Source: Casimicrobiaceae bacterium
GTDB lineage: Bacteria; Pseudomonadota; Gammaproteobacteria; Burkholderiales; Casimicrobiaceae
Assembly (NCBI GenBank): GCA_955652025.1
Contig: CATPAO010000375.1
Coordinates: forward strand, 1-7,245
DNA: 7,245 nucleotides
Reading direction: 5' to 3'
A program made the position numbers and the translations under genes. Each line of letters starts with the position of its first letter. Position 1 is the stretch's first letter. The notes under the pieces were generated by a model that was not told the origin of the DNA, made no database searches, and worked only from the letters and a program-made list of their open reading frames with translations. Positions 1 to 5,919 of this stretch are shown here, piece by piece.

Positions 1-2
1 AG

Positions 3-1592
3 GTCATCGCACGCGCGCTCGCGGCGGATCCGGCGCGAACGTCCGAGGTGGTTCCGGAAGAATTCACTCGGCGCCGGAAGCTCTGGAAATTCGGCGACGC
101 CGTCCGCTTTCTGCACACCCCGCCGCCGCGGCTCTCGCCGCTCACGCAAAAGGCCCTCGACGCGCGCACGCACCCGGCATGGGCGCGGCTCAAGTTCGAC
201 GAATTGCTGGCGCAGCAGTTATCGTTGAAGGCGCATCGCAAGGCGCGCGCGCTGCGTCGCGCGCCGGTGTTGACCGGATCCGGCAAGCTCACCGCGGAGC
301 TGATCGGTCGCCTGCCGTTCAAGCTGACGCGGGCGCAGCAGCACGTGTGGCGCGAGATCAGTCACGATCTCAAGCGCACGACGCCGATGCAGCGGCTGTT
401 GCAGGGCGATGTCGGCTCCGGCAAGACGATCGTCGCGGCACTGGCCGCGCTGCAGGCGATCGAAAGCGGCAAACAGGTCGCGTTCATGGCGCCGACCGAA
501 ATCTTGGCCGAGCAGCACTACCGCAAGCTCGCCGCGTGGCTCGACGGACTGGGCGTGGACATCGCGTGGCTCTCCGGGTCGCTACCCGCGAAGGTGCGTA
601 GAACCGCGACGGAACGACTCGCGAGCGGCGTGGCGGCATTCGCCATCGGCACGCATGCGCTGTTTCAGGAAGGCGTCGAGATGTCGCATCTCGGGCTTGC
701 GATTGTCGACGAGCAGCATCGCTTCGGCGTCGCGCAGCGGCTCGCGTTGCGCGGCAAGGGCATGGCAGAGGCGCATCAGTTGATGATGAGCGCAACGCCG
801 ATACCACGCACGTTGGCGATGACGTTTTACGCCGACCTCGACGTCTCGATGCTGGACGAAATGCCGCCCGGACGCACGCCGGTGGTCACGCGGCTCGTCC
901 ATCAAAAGCGACGCGCCGAGATCATCGAGTGGGTCGACAAATGCTGCGCCGCCGGGCGGCAGGCGTACTGGGTCTGTCCGCTGATCGAGGAGTCCGAAAA
1001 GCTCGAGCTGCAGACCGCGGTCGCGCTGCACGCCGAGCTGACCGCGGCGTACGAGGGCCGGTTGCGCGTCGGACTGATCCATGGCCGGATGAAGCCCGAA
1101 GCAAAAGCGAAAACGATGGAAGCGTTCGCGGCCGGCGAGATTGAGGTTCTGGTCGCGACGACCGTCATCGAGGTCGGCGTCGACGTCGCCAATGCGTCGA
1201 TCATGGTGATCGAGCACGCCGAACGGTTCGGTCTCGCGCAATTGCATCAACTGCGCGGCCGCGTGGGACGCGGGTCCGCGGAAAGCACCTGCGTGCTGTT
1301 GTTCGAGGAGCCGCTCACCGATACCGCGAAGCAGCGGCTCAAGGTCATTTACGAGAACAGCGACGGCTTCGAGATCGCGCGTCAGGACTTGCTGATTCGC
1401 GGGCCGGGTGAATTCCTGGGGGCGCGGCAGTCGGGCGTGCCGCTGTTGCGCTTTGCCGACCTCGAGCGCGATGTCGCGCTGATCGAGCAGGCGCGGGATG
1501 GCGCCGACGAGCTGCTGCAGAAAGATCCCGCCGCGGCGGCGGCGCATCTCGAACGCTGGCTCGGCGGGCGGCAGGAATTCATCAAGGCATGA
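3..1592 (+). CDS. recG: ATP-dependent DNA helicase RecG, 5'-truncated by window edge
   Basis: RecG is a cytoplasmic superfamily 2 DNA translocase that remodels stalled replication forks and branch-migrates Holliday junctions. The reading frame is open from base 3, so the GTG at 48 is internal and the true start is upstream. 529 residues are visible; RecG is usually about 680-710 residues, so most of the N-terminal wedge domain is missing. Visible motifs in order: end of the wedge region (GDAVRFLHTPPP), Walker A GDVGSGKT (405-428), DEQHRFG as the DExH box (708-728), motif III SATPIPRT (789-812), a helicase C domain with motif VI QLRGRVGRG (1248-1274), and the RecG-typical RGPGEFLGARQSG, part of the TRG region that couples ATP hydrolysis to translocation. 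All core ATPase motifs look intact. The protein ends in FIKA at a TGA. Followed by a 143-base gap to hemA, which probably has its own promoter. Identification is secure. Confidence 0.97.
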   Translation, partial: VIARALAADPARTSEVVPEEFTRRRKLWKFGDAVRFLHTPPPRLSPLTQKALDARTHPAWARLKFDELLAQQLSLKAHRKARALRRAPVLTGSGKLTAELIGRLPFKLTRAQQHVWREISHDLKRTTPMQRLLQGDVGSGKTIVAALAALQAIESGKQVAFMAPTEILAEQHYRKLAAWLDGLGVDIAWLSGSLPAKVRRTATERLASGVAAFAIGTHALFQEGVEMSHLGLAIVDEQHRFGVAQRLALRGKGMAEAHQLMMSATPIPRTLAMTFYADLDVSMLDEMPPGRTPVVTRLVHQKRRAEIIEWVDKCCAAGRQAYWVCPLIEESEKLELQTAVALHAELTAAYEGRLRVGLIHGRMKPEAKAKTMEAFAAGEIEVLVATTVIEVGVDVANASIMVIEHAERFGLAQLHQLRGRVGRGSAESTCVLLFEEPLTDTAKQRLKVIYENSDGFEIARQDLLIRGPGEFLGARQSGVPLLRFADLERDVALIEQARDGADELLQKDPAAAAAHLERWLGGRQEFIKA

Positions 1593-1656
1593 CGACCGCC
1601 GCGCCTTTATTGACCGAAATCAAGGTGTTGCTGACGACTAACGACAGAGGCTGCGG

Positions 1657-1662
1657 TAGAAT
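1657..1662 (+). promoter_or_regulatory. Candidate -10 box of hemA promoter
   Basis: TAGAAT matches the sigma-70 -10 consensus at 5 of 6 positions and lies in the only clear gap before hemA, predicting a leader of about 67 bases. No good -35 is visible at 16-18 bases: TTGCTG at 1628-1633 is 23 bases away and TTGACC at 1610-1615 is further still. The same TAGAAT hexamer precedes prfA. A modest-confidence call, based on sequence only. Confidence 0.4.
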
Positions 1663-1735
1663 GACGCGAGTCGAGCCGCGTGACGTCTCGCTCCGTGCAT
1701 CCGGTCGCGGCCCTCGACCGTAATCGCTCGCAACC

Positions 1736-3001
1736 ATGTCGCTCTACACGCTCGGACTCAACCACACCACGGCGCCGCTCGACGTGCGGGAGCGGGTGGC
1801 GTTCGCGCCGGACACGCTGTCGGACGCGCTCCGCGACCTGATCGGTGCGCGGCGTGTGAAGGAAGCGGCGATCCTCTCGACGTGCCATCGCACCGAGGTG
1901 TATTTCCACGGCGACGACCCGCAAGCGGTCGCGCACTGGCTGGAGGGCGTTCAACACTTGTCGCGCGACGCGCTCGCGCCGTACACGTACACGCTGCCGC
2001 GCGACCAGGCGGTCACGCATGCGTTCCGCGTGGCGAGCGGCTTGGATTCGGTCGTCCTGGGTGAGCCGCAGATCCTGGGCCAGATGAAGCAGGCGGTGCG
2101 CTCGGCAGAGGCCGCGGGATCGCTCGGCCTCGTGTTGAATCGGCTGTTCCAGCGCACGTTCGCGGTGGCCAAGGACGTGCGCACGCAGACCGACATCGGC
2201 AGCGCCTCCATCTCGATGGCGGCGGCCGCGGTGAAGCTCGCCGAGCGAATTTTCCCGTCGCTCGCCGACCAGCGACTGCTGTTAATCGGCGCCGGCGAAA
2301 TGATCGAGCTCGCCGCGACGCATTTCGCCGCGAAAAAGCCGAAGTCGATCACCGTGTCGAACCGCACGATGGAGCGCGGCGAGAAGCTTGCCGATCGCTT
2401 TCACGCGGAGGCGATCACGCTGAACGAGCTGCCCGAGCGTCTGCCGCAATTCGACATCATCGTCACCTGCACGGCGAGCACGCTGCCGATCATCGGCAAG
2501 GGGCTCCTCGAGCGCGTGATCAAGCAGCGCCGGCACGCGCCGATCTTCATCGTCGATCTCGCCGTGCCGCGCGACGTCGAGGCCGAGGCGAGCGCGCTGC
2601 CGGACGTGTTTCTCTACACCGTCGACGACCTCTCCGAGATCGTCAAGGACAACCTGCAGATACGCCGCGAGGCGGTGGTGCAGGCGGAACAGATGATCGC
2701 GTTGCAAACCGAGCATTTCCTGCGCTGGCTGGAAGGGCGCAACGTGGTGCCAACGATCGCTGCGCTGTCCGACCATTACGATGCGCTGCGGGCGGCGGAG
2801 CTCGATCGCGCCCGGCGGTTGCTCGCGGGCGGCGCGTCGCCGGAGCAGGCGCTCGCCGCGCTCGCGCGCGGTCTCACCAATAAGTTGCTGCACGCGCCGT
2901 TGGCCGCGCTCAATGGGGCCGGCGACGCCGAACGCGCCGAGTTGATCGCGCTGTTGCAACGCGTGTATCAGCTCCCCGACCCGCCGTCCGGCGAGTCGTA
3001 G
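1736..3001 (+). CDS. hemA: Glutamyl-tRNA reductase (HemA)
   Basis: HemA reduces glutamyl-tRNA(Glu) with NADPH to glutamate-1-semialdehyde, the first committed step of the C5 route to heme and other tetrapyrroles. At 421 residues it has the usual family length. The N-terminal catalytic domain carries MSLYTLGLNHTTAPLDVRER and the nucleophile Cys50 in ILSTCHRTE, followed by His95 and the signature GLDSVVLGEPQILGQ (from residue 102). The NADPH-binding domain has LLLIGAGEM (GAGEM at 185-189). The C-terminal dimerisation domain includes LTNKLLHAPLAAL. One oddity: the residue after the catalytic Cys is His51, where the family motif normally reads STCNRTE. The ATG at 1736 gives the family N-terminus directly, but no Shine-Dalgarno is visible before it. 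In many proteobacteria hemA is followed closely by prfA, as here, although an inverted repeat and a separate promoter lie between them. Identification is secure. Confidence 0.97.
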   Translation: MSLYTLGLNHTTAPLDVRERVAFAPDTLSDALRDLIGARRVKEAAILSTCHRTEVYFHGDDPQAVAHWLEGVQHLSRDALAPYTYTLPRDQAVTHAFRVASGLDSVVLGEPQILGQMKQAVRSAEAAGSLGLVLNRLFQRTFAVAKDVRTQTDIGSASISMAAAAVKLAERIFPSLADQRLLLIGAGEMIELAATHFAAKKPKSITVSNRTMERGEKLADRFHAEAITLNELPERLPQFDIIVTCTASTLPIIGKGLLERVIKQRRHAPIFIVDLAVPRDVEAEASALPDVFLYTVDDLSEIVKDNLQIRREAVVQAEQMIALQTEHFLRWLEGRNVVPTIAALSDHYDALRAAELDRARRLLAGGASPEQALAALARGLTNKLLHAPLAALNGAGDAERAELIALLQRVYQLPDPPSGES

Positions 3002-3015
3002 CGGCGCACATCTCG

Positions 3016-3112
3016 CCGTCGTCCTCACCCCCGCTTTCGCGGCGGCACGGTCGCGGGGCCCCAGCGCCGGTCCTCGAAAGCCACTGGGTCCCGGCCTTCG
3101 CGGGGACGACGG
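3016..3112. repeat. Imperfect inverted repeat between hemA and prfA
   Basis: The outer arms CCGTCGTCC (3016-3024) and GGACGACGG (3104-3112) are perfect complements. An inner pair, GGGCCCCAG (3056-3064) and CTGGGTCCC (3084-3092), matches with one mismatch. A small CCGC-TTTC-GCGG hairpin sits at 3031-3042. The right half (about 3082-3112) resembles the dispersed GC-rich intergenic dyads common in proteobacterial genomes; that family resemblance is from memory. It ends four bases before a short T run (3117-3120), so the folded RNA could also end or slow hemA transcripts, but the T run is too short to call a terminator. I see no gene in this gap. Confidence 0.7.
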
Positions 3113-3116
3113 TACC

Positions 3117-3144
3117 TTTTCAATCGCCTGCTCGAAATTAGAAT
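3117..3144 (+). promoter_or_regulatory. Candidate sigma-70 promoter of prfA
   Basis: TTTTCA (3117-3122, 4 of 6 to the -35 consensus) and TAGAAT (3139-3144, 5 of 6 to the -10) are separated by 16 bases. A start point about seven bases after the -10 would fall near 3151, only six or seven bases before the prfA ATG at 3158. The -35 begins four bases after the end of the upstream inverted repeat. If correct, prfA is transcribed independently of hemA with a nearly absent leader. Confidence 0.5.
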
Positions 3145-3157
3145 TGCTCTCCGACCC

Positions 3158-4243
3158 ATGAAATCTTCGCTTCGAACCAAGATCGATCAGCTCGCGATGC
3201 GGCTCGCCGAGCTCGATCATCTGCTGGCGGCGGAGGACGCCACGCGCGACATGGATCGCTACCGTTCGCTCTCCAAGGAACACGCCGAGATCGATCCCGT
3301 CGTCGCGCGGTTTCGCGACTACATGCAGGCCGAAGCCGACCTCGCCGCGGCGGCCGCATTCGGCCACGATCCGGAGATGCGGGCGCTCGCCGATGAGGAG
3401 CGCGCCGGTGCGCAGTCGCGCATCGATCGGATCGGCGAGGAATTGCAGTCGATGCTGTTGCCCAAGGATCCCAGCGACGAACGGAATGTCTTCCTGGAAA
3501 TTCGCGCCGGGACCGGGGGGGACGAATCGGCACTGTTCGCCGGCGAGCTGTTCCGGATGTATGCGCGCTACGCCGAGCGTAAACGCTGGAAGGTGGAGAT
3601 CGTCTCGGCTTCACCTTCCGACTTGGGCGGCTACAAGGAAATGATCGCGCGTATTGCCGGCGCGGGCGTTTACGCCAAGCTCAAGTTCGAATCGGGCGGC
3701 CATCGCGTCCAGCGCGTGCCCGCGACCGAGGCGCAAGGACGGATCCACACGTCGGCGTGCACGGTCGCCGTGCTTCCCGAAGCCGACCCCGTCGCCGACG
3801 TCTCGATCAATCCTGCCGATCTGCGAATCGACACGTTTCGCGCGTCGGGCGCGGGTGGTCAGCATGTGAACAAAACCGATTCGGCGGTGCGCATCACGCA
3901 TCTGCCGACCGGCATCGTCGTCGAATGCCAGGACGACCGCTCGCAGCATCGCAATCGCGCGCAGGCGATGTCGGTGCTCGCGTCGCGGTTGGGGGAAAAG
4001 GAACGGCAGGAGCGGCAGCAAAAGGAGGCGGCGCAGCGCAAGAGCCTGATCGGCTCGGGCGATCGAAGCGAGCGCATCCGCACCTACAATTTTCCGCAGG
4101 GCCGCGTCACGGATCACCGGATCAACCTGACGCTCTACAAAATCGACGCGATCATGGACGGCGATCTCGACGAAATCGTCACCGCCCTCGCGCAGGAATT
4201 CCAGGCCGAGCAACTCGCCGCGCTGGCGGGGGAGGCGCGTTGA
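3158..4243 (+). CDS. prfA: Peptide chain release factor 1 (RF1)
   Basis: RF1 recognises UAA and UAG in the ribosomal A site and triggers hydrolysis of peptidyl-tRNA. The 361-residue product has the expected length. The N-terminal helical part ([19 protein letters not shown] onward) is followed by [17 protein letters not shown] (from residue 116), the stop-codon reading tripeptide Pro188-Ala189-Thr190 in [15 protein letters not shown], and the catalytic [15 protein letters not shown] with Gln235. PAT specifies RF1 rather than RF2 (which has SPF), and the numbering equals that of E. coli RF1. The conserved [18 protein letters not shown] begins at residue 299. Gln235 is the known methylation target of PrmC, encoded at 4852. 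The ATG gives the family N-terminus exactly, yet no Shine-Dalgarno precedes it and the candidate promoter is almost adjacent. A run of seven G at 3515-3521 lies in the conserved GTGGDE codons but does not break the frame. Identification is secure. Confidence 0.98.
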   Translation: MKSSLRTKIDQLAMRLAELDHLLAAEDATRDMDRYRSLSKEHAEIDPVVARFRDYMQAEADLAAAAAFGHDPEMRALADEERAGAQSRIDRIGEELQSMLLPKDPSDERNVFLEIRAGTGGDESALFAGELFRMYARYAERKRWKVEIVSASPSDLGGYKEMIARIAGAGVYAKLKFESGGHRVQRVPATEAQGRIHTSACTVAVLPEADPVADVSINPADLRIDTFRASGAGGQHVNKTDSAVRITHLPTGIVVECQDDRSQHRNRAQAMSVLASRLGEKERQERQQKEAAQRKSLIGSGDRSERIRTYNFPQGRVTDHRINLTLYKIDAIMDGDLDEIVTALAQEFQAEQLAALAGEAR

Positions 4244-4248
4244 ATCGT

Positions 4249-4342
4249 CCCCTCACCTCAACCCCTTCCCGCGCGCGGGGAGAGGGAACGCGTCGGCGTA
4301 TCCTCGCGCGCCCTTGGCGGGGGAGAGGGCCGCGGTGAGGGG
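4249..4342. repeat. Composite inverted repeat between prfA and the GNAT gene
   Basis: Perfect 9-base outer arms CCCCTCACC (4249-4257) and GGTGAGGGG (4334-4342) enclose two internal copies of GGGGAGAGGG (4277-4286 and 4320-4329). The left part CCCCTTCCC (4262-4270) can pair imperfectly with either copy. The element fills nearly all of the 102-base gap. It resembles a known style of dispersed intergenic dyad in GC-rich proteobacteria (from memory, not searched). No T run follows, so an intrinsic terminator is not supported. Its right arm overlaps the ribosome binding site of the next gene. Confidence 0.75.
4337..4342 (+). promoter_or_regulatory. Ribosome binding site of the GNAT gene, inside repeat arm
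   Basis: GAGGGG ends three bases before the GTG at 4346 (GAGG is five bases away). This purine stretch is the last part of the right arm of the inverted repeat, so pairing of the repeat arms in RNA would hide it. It favours the GTG at 4346 over the in-frame ATG at 4361, which has no purine-rich site before it. Confidence 0.5.
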
Positions 4343-4345
4343 CGC

Positions 4346-4855
4346 GTGAAACAGCCTTGGATGCAAACATTGCGGATCGATCTCCGAGAATTCGCGCCCG
4401 GCGACTTCGACGACTTGTTCCGTCTCGACGGCGATCCGCAGGTCATGAAATACACGAGCGGCAAGACGTCGACGCGAGCCGACGTTGTGGCGTCGCTCGC
4501 CCGCGCGGCGGCGCTGTGTCGCGATTACTACGGTCTCGGTGTCTGGCACGCATCACGGCGCGACACCGGCGCATTCATCGGCTGGTTCGCGCTCAAGTAT
4601 TGCCCGCCCACGTGCGACGTCGAGGTCGGCTATCGGTTGCTCCGTGAAGCATGGGGACTCGGTTTCGCGACCGAAGGCGCGACGGAGCTCGTTCGTTACG
4701 GCTTCGACGATCTCGGTCTCAAACGCGTGATCGGCGTCACCCATCGCGATAATCACGCGTCGCAGCGGGTGCTGATGAAAGCCGGTCTCGCCGACGTCGG
4801 GTATGGGCACTATTACGGCAAGCGGCTGCGTCTTTTCGCGGCGGAGCGTCAGTGA
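4346..4855 (+). CDS. GNAT family N-acetyltransferase, RimJ/RimL-like
   Basis: A cytoplasmic GNAT enzyme predicted to move an acetyl group from acetyl-CoA to an amine; the substrate cannot be read from sequence. The 169-residue protein has the Acetyltransf_3 layout: LRIDLREFAPGDFDDLF (residues 9-25), GAFIGWFAL (75-83), then EVGYRLLREAWGLGFATEG (93-111) as the acetyl-CoA pyrophosphate-binding segment, GLKRVIGVTHRDN (124-136), and HASQRVLMKAGL (137-148). RimJ and RimL acetylate ribosomal protein N-termini, but many relatives act on antibiotics or small amines, so the resemblance does not fix the role. GTG at 4346 has a Shine-Dalgarno from the repeat; ATG at 4361 would shorten the protein by five residues and also gives a plausible family N-terminus. 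The stop overlaps the prmC start by four bases (GTGA), suggesting translational coupling. In most genomes I know, prmC follows prfA directly, so this gene is an extra member of the cluster. The family call is firm; the function is unknown. Confidence 0.88.
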   Translation: MKQPWMQTLRIDLREFAPGDFDDLFRLDGDPQVMKYTSGKTSTRADVVASLARAAALCRDYYGLGVWHASRRDTGAFIGWFALKYCPPTCDVEVGYRLLREAWGLGFATEGATELVRYGFDDLGLKRVIGVTHRDNHASQRVLMKAGLADVGYGHYYGKRLRLFAAERQ

Positions 4856-5679
4856 CCCCGCCGACGATCGCGCAGGTTCTTGCACGAAGCGGACTCGTTC
4901 CGATCGATGCACAGGTGCTGCTCGCTTTTACACTGCAGAGGGACCGCGCCTGGCTCGTTGCGCACGGGACCCGTGCGCTATCGCCGGGGGAGGCGGAGCG
5001 CTTTTTCGCCCTCGCGAAACGGCGCCGCGATGGCGAGCCGGTCGCGTACTTGACCGGTTTCCGCGAGTTCTGGGGGCTGTCGCTGATCGTGACGCCGAAC
5101 GTCCTGATTCCGCGTCCCGAAACGGAAACGGTGGTGGGACAGGCGCTGAAGCGCGTCACGGCCGAGGGTCCGGTGCGGATTCTCGAGCTCGGCACCGGGT
5201 CGGGCGCGATCGCCCTGGCGCTGGCTCGCGAGCGGCCGTCGGCAAGCATCGTTGCCACCGATGTGAGCGAAGCGGCGCTCCGCGTCGCGCGCGCCAACGC
5301 ACGGCGGCTCGGCGTCTTCAGTGTCGAATTCATGCTCGCCGACTGGTATGCCGGGTGGGACCCCGCGAGTCCCGCGTTCGATCTGATCGTCAGCAATCCG
5401 CCCTACATCGGCGCAACCGATCGTCATCTCGGCCAAGGCGACGTGCGGTTCGAGCCGAGAGTCGCGCTGACGTCCGGCGGCGACGGATTGTCGTCGCTCG
5501 CCACGATCGTCGCCGGCGCGCGGGGACGCCTGCTGCCGGGCGGCTTTCTCGTGGTCGAGCACGGCTACGATCAGGCGGAGCGCGTCAGGGCGATGTTCGC
5601 CGCTGCGGGCTTCACCGACATCGAATCCGCGCGCGATCTGGCGGGCTTGCCGCGCGTCGTCGGGGGTCGGTCCGGCTGA
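4852..5679 (+). CDS. prmC: Release factor glutamine N5-methyltransferase (PrmC/HemK)
   Basis: PrmC uses S-adenosylmethionine to methylate the GGQ glutamine of RF1 and RF2, which is needed for efficient peptide release. The 275-residue product matches the family length (about 277). An N-terminal substrate-binding helical domain ends in RRRDGEPVAYLTGFREFWGL, followed by LIPRPETE and the Rossmann-fold methyltransferase domain: SAM-binding ELGTGSGAIALALA (Glu112; GTGSG at 114-118) and the catalytic Asn182-Pro-Pro-Tyr185 in LIVSNPPYI, which holds the glutamine amide. The end DLAGLPRVVGGR is typical. The GTG start overlaps the preceding stop codon by four bases and gives the family N-terminus; no promoter is apparent, so it is probably translated from the mRNA of the acetyltransferase gene. 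Its substrate RF1 is encoded just upstream. The protein is very arginine-rich, with only two lysines. Identification is secure. Confidence 0.97.
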   Translation: MTPPTIAQVLARSGLVPIDAQVLLAFTLQRDRAWLVAHGTRALSPGEAERFFALAKRRRDGEPVAYLTGFREFWGLSLIVTPNVLIPRPETETVVGQALKRVTAEGPVRILELGTGSGAIALALARERPSASIVATDVSEAALRVARANARRLGVFSVEFMLADWYAGWDPASPAFDLIVSNPPYIGATDRHLGQGDVRFEPRVALTSGGDGLSSLATIVAGARGRLLPGGFLVVEHGYDQAERVRAMFAAAGFTDIESARDLAGLPRVVGGRSG

Positions 5680-5801
5680 GCTTTGCCGCGCTTTATCCGC
5701 ACCGGCCGCATTTCGTCGACTATCGCCGCGATGGCTACTTCAGCGGCGTAAACTGCGGCCTGCTTTCGGCGCCCTGCCCACCGCGGAATCCGCGCGCTTA
5801 A

Positions 5802-5829
5802 GGTTCGGTTAACCGGACCCCGCTACAGT
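5802..5829 (+). promoter_or_regulatory. Palindrome and possible -10 box upstream of the protease gene
   Basis: GGTTCGGTTAACCGGACC (5802-5819) is an 18-base dyad with one mismatched pair (5805 with 5816) around a perfect 10-base core CGGTTAACCG. A TACAGT hexamer (5824-5829, 4 of 6 to the -10 consensus) follows after four bases. The dyad would occupy the spacer and -35 zone, a common place for an operator. No good -35 is visible. It could alternatively be a hairpin at the end of the prmC transcript, but no T run follows. The remainder of the 5680-5859 gap shows nothing I can support. Confidence 0.4.
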
Positions 5830-5845
5830 GGCGCCGTCACCTTTC

Positions 5846-5851
5846 GGGAGG
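5846..5851 (+). promoter_or_regulatory. Strong Shine-Dalgarno of the protease gene
   Basis: GGGAGG sits eight bases before the GTG at 5860. It is the best ribosome binding site in the window and fixes the GTG start, which is immediately followed by a signal peptide. Confidence 0.75.
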
Positions 5852-5859
5852 TTCCTGCC

Positions 5860-5919
5860 GTGATCGGAAAACTACTCACGTGCCTGCTCGCGCTCACCGT
5901 TGCCGGTGGCGTCGCGGCG
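5860..5919 (+). other. Signal peptide coding segment of the S8 protease
   Basis: Encodes MIGKLLTCLLALTVAGGVAA: one positive residue, a hydrophobic core and a small-residue (V-x-A type) end before QDKK. Cys8 is too near the start and in the wrong context (LLTC) to be a convincing lipobox, so type I cleavage is preferred over a lipoprotein anchor. Confidence 0.75.

Noticed and set aside
48..50. GTG at 48 as the start of recG
   Set aside because: The frame is open back to base 3 and the upstream codons continue family-like sequence into GDAVRFLHTPPP; RecG needs about 150-180 more N-terminal residues, so this is internal.
582..1547. Antisense open frame of 321 codons within recG
   Set aside because: Shadow of the recG helicase domains, with no motif of its own.
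1610..1662. TTGACC (1610) or TTGCTG (1628) as -35 for the TAGAAT before hemA
   Set aside because: Spacers of more than 20 bases do not fit sigma-70 promoters, so only the -10 is proposed.
3102..3120. Rho-independent terminator after hemA
   Set aside because: A hairpin and four T residues are present, but the T run is too short and is separated from the stem by GTACC or similar bases; recorded only as a repeat with possible transcript-end role.
2282..3367. Antisense open frame of 361 codons across hemA, the gap and prfA
   Set aside because: It spans two secure genes and an inverted repeat on the other strand, and the product is low-complexity and Arg-rich without motifs.
4803..5801. Alternative + strand frame of 332 codons overlapping GNAT end and prmC
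   Set aside because: The product is an Arg/Ala-rich shadow in another frame of prmC; the PrmC frame has all family motifs. The tail past 5679 shows nothing recognisable.
5680..5801. A small gene or gene remnant between prmC and the palindrome
   Set aside because: Short readable stretches exist (for example HFVDYRRDGYFSG in one frame), but there is no start with a binding site and no recognisable family.
5881..5883. Cys8 as a lipoprotein attachment site in the protease
   Set aside because: Only seven residues precede it and LLTC lacks the small residues of a lipobox; a hydrophobic core continues after it and ends in a better type I cleavage site.
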